From Cinclus cinclus (lineage: Eukaryota; Chordata; Aves; Passeriformes; Cinclidae): a stretch of DNA of 64,000 nucleotides. A program made the translations under genes and the position numbers. The DNA is taken from the NCBI RefSeq assembly GCF_963662255.1, contig NC_085047.1, positions 109,052,181-109,116,180 on the forward strand, in the 5' to 3' direction. How positions within the stretch are numbered: the stretch's first letter is position 1; each line of letters begins with the position of its first letter. Shown one piece after another: positions 60,039 to 64,000 of the stretch. The notes beneath the pieces were generated by a model. It was not told the DNA's origin, made no database searches, and worked only from the letters and a program-made list of their open reading frames with translations.

Positions 60039-60691
60039 ATGGCTGGAAGCATCATCAAAGTCCTGATGGTGGCAGGCATCTTCCAATATGCACTGAGTGT
60101 GGATCTCCCAGCAGTGACGGTCACAGAAGAACTCCTGAGGCATCATGAGGAGCAGGGCAGCACGAGGAACAGAGCAGCCAGGAGATGACCAATCTGCAGA
60201 AGATGGAGCAGAGGATGGAGGAGCAGAGCAGACCCACCCAGGAAAGTGTGTTCCACTCAGCCTGCCAGCAGTGGTGGTTCTGGAACTGTGTCAAAATGAT
60301 CCTCACACTCTTTGGGATCTACTGGCTGCCCACTAAGAAGAGAGCTGGTTCTGGCAGTGGCAGCCAGGAGAAAACCACCTGCAGTGTCCAGGAGCAGGTG
60401 GAGGTGAACTGGGAGGACAAGCCCATGGATAAGGAAGGGACCTCCACTGCTCTTACCTTGTCCTTCCCACAGACAAAGTTTGAGACCCCTGAGACCAACC
60501 ACCGTGCACTTTTTCCACCAGAGCTGGGCACTGGGGGAGTTCCGCTGACACCACTGCAGCCATGTGCCATGCTTCCTCCTCTCCCACCTGAGGAGGCAAA
60601 CAGAGTCCAAATCCCTGCTGCCTGCACAGCCTCTGCAAATGGTCCCCTGCCAGGAGATGCAGAAGAGATTTCCCACTTGTCCATCTGCTAA
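60039..60691 (+). pseudogene. ITPRIPL1-like gene, copy B, frameshifted and lacking the main domain
   Basis: The ATG at 60039 starts M-A-G-S-I-I-K, a hydrophobic segment and a charged region. This frame stops at 60188. A second frame, offset by two, runs from before 60185 to 60691. It carries LQKMEQRMEEQ (coiled-coil-like), then ACQQWWFWN and a hydrophobic membrane segment, a basic stop (TKKR), and about 110 low-complexity Pro/Glu-rich residues. The frames meet at a near-duplicate CATGAGGAGCAG / CACGAGGAACAG (60143-60172), so a one-base indel there explains the break. The QQWxFW plus membrane helix resembles avian ITPRIPL1-like proteins (family knowledge: membrane proteins with a cytosolic Mab-21-type domain). 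The Mab-21-type domain is absent, so this is probably a pseudogene or a much reduced gene. A sequencing error at the junction cannot be excluded. Confidence 0.5.
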
Positions 60692-60695
60692 TAAA
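60690..60695 (+). terminator. polyadenylation signal overlapping the copy B stop
   Basis: AATAAA overlaps the TAA stop (60689-60691). It is followed by TTGTTGATTTGCTTTGAG and a TGTGTCTGTGAGGGTCTGGG GT-rich stretch, a usable cleavage context. Confidence 0.5.
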
Positions 60696-61893
60696 ATTGT
60701 TGATTTGCTTTGAGAAATCCTGTGTCTGTGAGGGTCTGGGCAAGACCGTGCTGGGAGATGGCTCCATCTCCCCTCTGTAACAAAGAGATGAAGATTGTGC
60801 TCCCATTGATGTTTGCAGTGGTTACACATGTGCTTAGACACTTGGCACCTCCCTGTCTTCTCTCCTCCTGGTGTTCTTGCCATCTCCCCCTCCCAGCATC
60901 CTTCTCCATGCCTTGGAATACCTCTGAACTTGCTTCAAAAGATTCTGCTGAAATCAGCAGTTCCATCACAGCGTCTTTTCTTCAAGCTGTTTTTTATAGT
61001 ATGGTTGTTCCATAAACTGGAACACCCAAAGGCCTTTGGAGGCCATTGCGTCACCTATTTCTGACCACCAGATCTTGACCCACAGCTGGAGGCTCAGCCA
61101 CCCCTGGACACAGTTTGATGGGTGCTGGGAGATAGCCTTGTGCACACAGACCTGCTGCTTTTCTCCCTGCATTCCCCTTCCAAAGTGGGAGCACTGCCTG
61201 TGTCTCCCAGGCTGCTGAGAAGTCACTCTGGCACAGGCAGAGCTGTGGCTTTGGCCCAGCTGTCCGGGCCTGGCAGTGGTGGAGCTGCAGGGGAGGCTGT
61301 GAGGAGGAAAAATGCTGCAAGGGGGAATAAGGTGGAAGGAAAGAACTGTGAGGGACAGTGAGGAGGAGAAGGAGGAGGGAGAGGAGGAATCAGTAGTAAA
61401 AGTGACATTTCCAAATAAATGCTTTTAGGATGAAACTGACATGGCAATCAAGTATCATTAGCTTTTCATGTATTTTTACACCTTTATAGTTTCATGTGTC
61501 AAGGGACCTTAGTATGGTCTCATGATCATCTTCATGGATGTCAGTCCTAAAAGCAGGCATGCCACTTCCCTGTGCACTGTTGTACAGGTAAGCTGCACAA
61601 CAAAATGAAAAGCATTTTCATTCTTATCCCTATTAAACACAGCAAATTTCAAGACATCCAGAGTTTGTATGTATAACTGAGATCATTTCACATGTCAGTC
61701 TTTAAACAAAATACAATATGCATTTTTAATTCTGGGTGAGTGTCACTACCTGAAGGTTGCTAGGGGATCTGTGGAGATCCAGTGCTCCAGACCCAGGAAG
61801 CCACCAACCTTCCCACAGAGAGAGTCCCACAAGGAACTGCCTTCTAGGGGGTCTCCTGGCTGCTCTCCCAGCCACCAAATAAACCTCAGCAAG
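60696..61893. other. intergenic, no gene recognised
   Basis: The stretch is moderately GC-rich to 61430, including a purine tract GAGGAGAAGGAGGAGGGAGA near 61361, then AT-rich. AATAAA at 61878 sits just before the 80-bp repeats. No domain-bearing frame was seen. Confidence 0.45.
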
Positions 61894-62133
61894 TGATGGC
61901 CATGGCCACAAGTGATCAACTCTGATCAGTGATTTCATCTCAGCGATCCCAGCTCTGCTTGCCAGGCTATCCCTGGTGGCCGTGGCAACAAGTGATCAGC
62001 TCTGATCAGTGATTTCATCTCAGCCATTCCAGCTCTGCTTGCCAGGCTATCCCTGGTGGCCATGGCCACAAGTGATCAGCTCTGATCAGTGATTTCATCT
62101 CAGCCATTCCAGCTCTGCTTGCCAGGCTATCCC
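61894..62133. repeat. 80-bp tandem repeat, three copies
   Basis: Units start at 61894, 61974 and 62054 and differ at only a few positions. Each contains GTGATCA..TCTGATCAGTGAT, with two TGATCA palindromes, and ends TTGCCAGGCTATCCC. The array stops 4 bp before the LTR-like element on the right. Confidence 0.95.
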
Positions 62134-62137
62134 AGGC

Positions 62138-62546
62138 TGACTCAGGGACAGAGAGACGGGAGCAGTTGCGTGGCAAATTCCACAGGGATTCCTTTATTAT
62201 CCAGCAGCTCTGTGAAGGGAACCAGGAATGACTGCTCCCTCCTGAACTGGAGGAAATACTGGGGTTTTTATGGGGTAGAGCAAGGGTGGTACCAAGGGGG
62301 TAAGACCAATGGGGTACAAAGGATTAACATGGGTACTAGGGCATGGTGGGATAACAGAAGCTATTCGGGGATAGCTCACCACGGTAAGAAAAGGTGAGCC
62401 AACCTAAGGAGCATCCTTCCAGGAGGGTTGAGATAAGCTAATCACAGCCCACTCAAGGGACATCCCATTCAAGGGACATCCCTCCAGGGCAAGGTCATTG
62501 GTAGAGCCGTGGCAGGCCCATGGGCCCCCATAACTACCCTATAACA
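62138..62546 (-). mobile_element. solo LTR-like element, antisense
   Basis: The 409-bp segment begins TGACTCAGGG and ends CCCTATAACA (TG...CA). On the minus strand it runs TGTTATAGGGTAG, then a TATA-like CATAAAAAC (about 62264-62272), then AATAAA (62193-62198), giving a U3-R-U5 order. No target duplication was found at these ends (flanks CCAGGC and TCATTG), so either the boundaries are off or a neighbouring rearrangement removed it. Confidence 0.6.
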
Positions 62547-62589
62547 TCATTGGTATATTAAATAAGATACCTCAAGGAAAGAATAACAG

Positions 62590-63505
62590 ACAGCCCTGGA
62601 TGAAGGGATCAAATGGACCCTAAGCAAGTTTACTGACAATTCAGACCTGGGGCAAGTGGCCCATCTACCTGAAGGCTGTACTTGCATTCTGTGAGGCCTT
62701 GATAGGCATGAGAGTGGAGCAGAGACAAACTTAATGAGGTTCAACATGGACAAGTATAGGGTCCTGCACCTGGGGGAGGAATAGCCCTGTGTACTGGCAC
62801 AGGCTGGGGGCTGACCTGCTGGAGAGCAGCTCTGCAGAGAAGGACCGGGGAGTCTTGGTGGGTGACAAATTGACCATGAGCTGCCAGTGTGTCCCTGCTG
62901 CCAGGAGAGCCAGTGGGATCACAGGGAGCACTGGGAAGAGTGTGGGCAGCAGGTCAGGGAGGGGATCTTTTCCTTCTGCTCTGCCCTAGAAAGGCCACAC
63001 CTGGAGTGCTGTGCCCAGGTCTGGGCTCCTCAGTACAGGAGAGACACGGAGCTGTTGGAGATGGTCCAGCAGAGGCCACAACGATGAGGAGGGGTCTGGA
63101 GCATCTCTCTTGTGAGGAGAGACTGCGGGAACTGGGAACGTTCAGTCTGGGGAGGAGAAGACTTGAGAGGAGATCTCAAAATTGTGTATAAGTAACACAA
63201 AGGCAGTGCCAAGAGGATGGGCCACTCTTTATAGTGGCCCAGTGACAGAACATGAGAAATGGCCAAAAAATAAAACACAAGGAGTTCTACCTCAGCGTGA
63301 GGAAGAAGTTTATGTCAAAGCTGGCAGAGCACTGGAACAGGCTGCCCTGGGAGGTCATGGAGCCTCCCTCTCAGGAGACATTCGAAACCCACCTGGATGT
63401 GTTCCTGTGTCACCCACTCCACGTGACACACCTTTGGGCAGGAGGGTTGGACTGGGTGATTTCCAGAGGTCCCCTCTAACCCTAATGATTCTTTGACTGT
63501 GTGAA
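62590..63505 (+). mobile_element. CR1 LINE, 3' ~0.9 kb
   Basis: From left to right it carries the RT-end remnant (CCCTAAGCAAGTTTACTGAC at about 62619), GTCCTGCACCTGGGGGAGGA, GGCCACACCTGGAGTGCTGT and TGGAACAGGCTGCCCTGGGA. It ends with GGTTGGACTGGGTGATTTCC, then CCCTAATGATTCTTTGACTG near 63500. It is broken by small indels and has no long RT frame. Confidence 0.9.
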
Positions 63506-63599
63506 CTTGTAACATTTATAAGAAACTGCTTGTGTGTGCAAATGTCAAAGAGAAGCATAAAATGTAACATCTAAATTTTTTCCCCCGTCTTTGTTGCTT

Positions 63600-63850
63600 T
63601 TTGTTTCCTTGTTCCCCTCCCCAGTTCTCGAAGTTCCTGAGGCCGATAGAAACACTGCAATGCCCCAGTTCCCGAGAGAGCAGCCGGGCTTTTCCCAGGA
63701 CACGAGGATGGATTTTCCAGGGGCTGCTCAGGGACCGCAGGGCGGGCGCCGGGCCGGCCATGGCGGGACCTGACCGCCAGGGGTCGCCCTTGTACCAGAG
63801 CCTGCGATGGATCGGGAAAATCCCCCCGAATTCCCTTTAAAATGCGCTTT
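63600..63850. other. CpG-rich patch, possible promoter or exon
   Basis: About 240 bp carry many CpGs (GGGCGGGCGCCGGGCCGGCC at 63740-63759). An ATG in excellent context (GGCCATGGCGGG at 63760) opens only 26 codons before TAA at 63838-63840. It may be a short CpG island for a gene lying outside the window, on either strand. I do not recognise a product. Confidence 0.35.
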
Positions 63851-64000
63851 CTATCGCTATGGAAATATTGCTGAAGAACCATTCCTTCGCCAAAGAAAGT
63901 AGTTTCTCCATTTTGAATTATGATGTTCCTTGGGAGGACATAATTTGCTGATTAGAGATATGTTTGTTTAGCTGCAGTGCCTCAAGCTTCAAATTTGATT
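63851..64000. other. AT-rich end of window
   Basis: Nothing recognised. Confidence 0.5.

Noticed and set aside
61894..62133. CRISPR-like array
   Set aside because: The units are contiguous tandem repeats with no unique spacers, and the DNA is vertebrate.
38432..64000. LANCL3 expected downstream of PRRG1 by mammalian gene order
   Set aside because: I saw no LANCL-type motifs in any frame. It may lie beyond the window.

Overview
The window reads as a vertebrate nuclear locus from a bird, most likely a songbird. The evidence is an intron-rich gene with canonical splice sites, many CR1 non-LTR retrotransposon fragments on both strands, avian-style solo LTRs, and one SINE with a tRNA-Ile-like head and a CR1-like tail. 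That SINE resembles the TguSINE1 type known from passerines. No bacterial-type organisation is present, and almost all of the short open frames are chance frames or sit inside repeats.

The one clear protein-coding gene is PRRG1 (transmembrane Gla protein 1), on the + strand. A CpG-island promoter lies at about 6740-7610, with a perfect palindromic NRF1-type site and a likely non-coding first exon ending near 7090. The coding exons are 23408-23457 (start codon at 23448), 27626-27786 (Gla domain) and 34292-34810 (membrane helix and PPxY tail). A 3' UTR of about 3 kb follows, with several AATAAA signals up to about 38021. The three coding exons join in frame to 229 residues. The predicted propeptide carries Phe, Ala and Leu at -16, -10 and -6 from the cleavage site, the vitamin K carboxylase recognition pattern.

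The left flank (1-6700) and the stretch 38.4-56.9 kb are intergenic or intronic-type DNA with scattered CR1 pieces, simple repeats and no gene that I recognise.

The right end (56.9-64 kb) is a repeat-rich accessory patch. A minus-strand CR1 is interrupted by a 687-bp solo LTR with a 4-bp target duplication. Next come two tandem units, each made of an antisense CR1 fragment followed by the 5' part of what looks like an avian ITPRIPL1-like gene. Copy A keeps a CpG-rich 5' flank but is cut off after about 40 residues. Copy B has lost most CpGs, keeps a longer frame through a membrane segment, and is broken by a frameshift. Further right are a three-copy 80-bp tandem repeat, a second solo LTR, a CR1 of nearly 1 kb, and a small CpG-rich patch.

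The most noteworthy point is a 51-bp minisatellite directly after the presumed PRRG1 exon 1. It multiplies the 5' splice-site consensus GTGAGT into seven copies.
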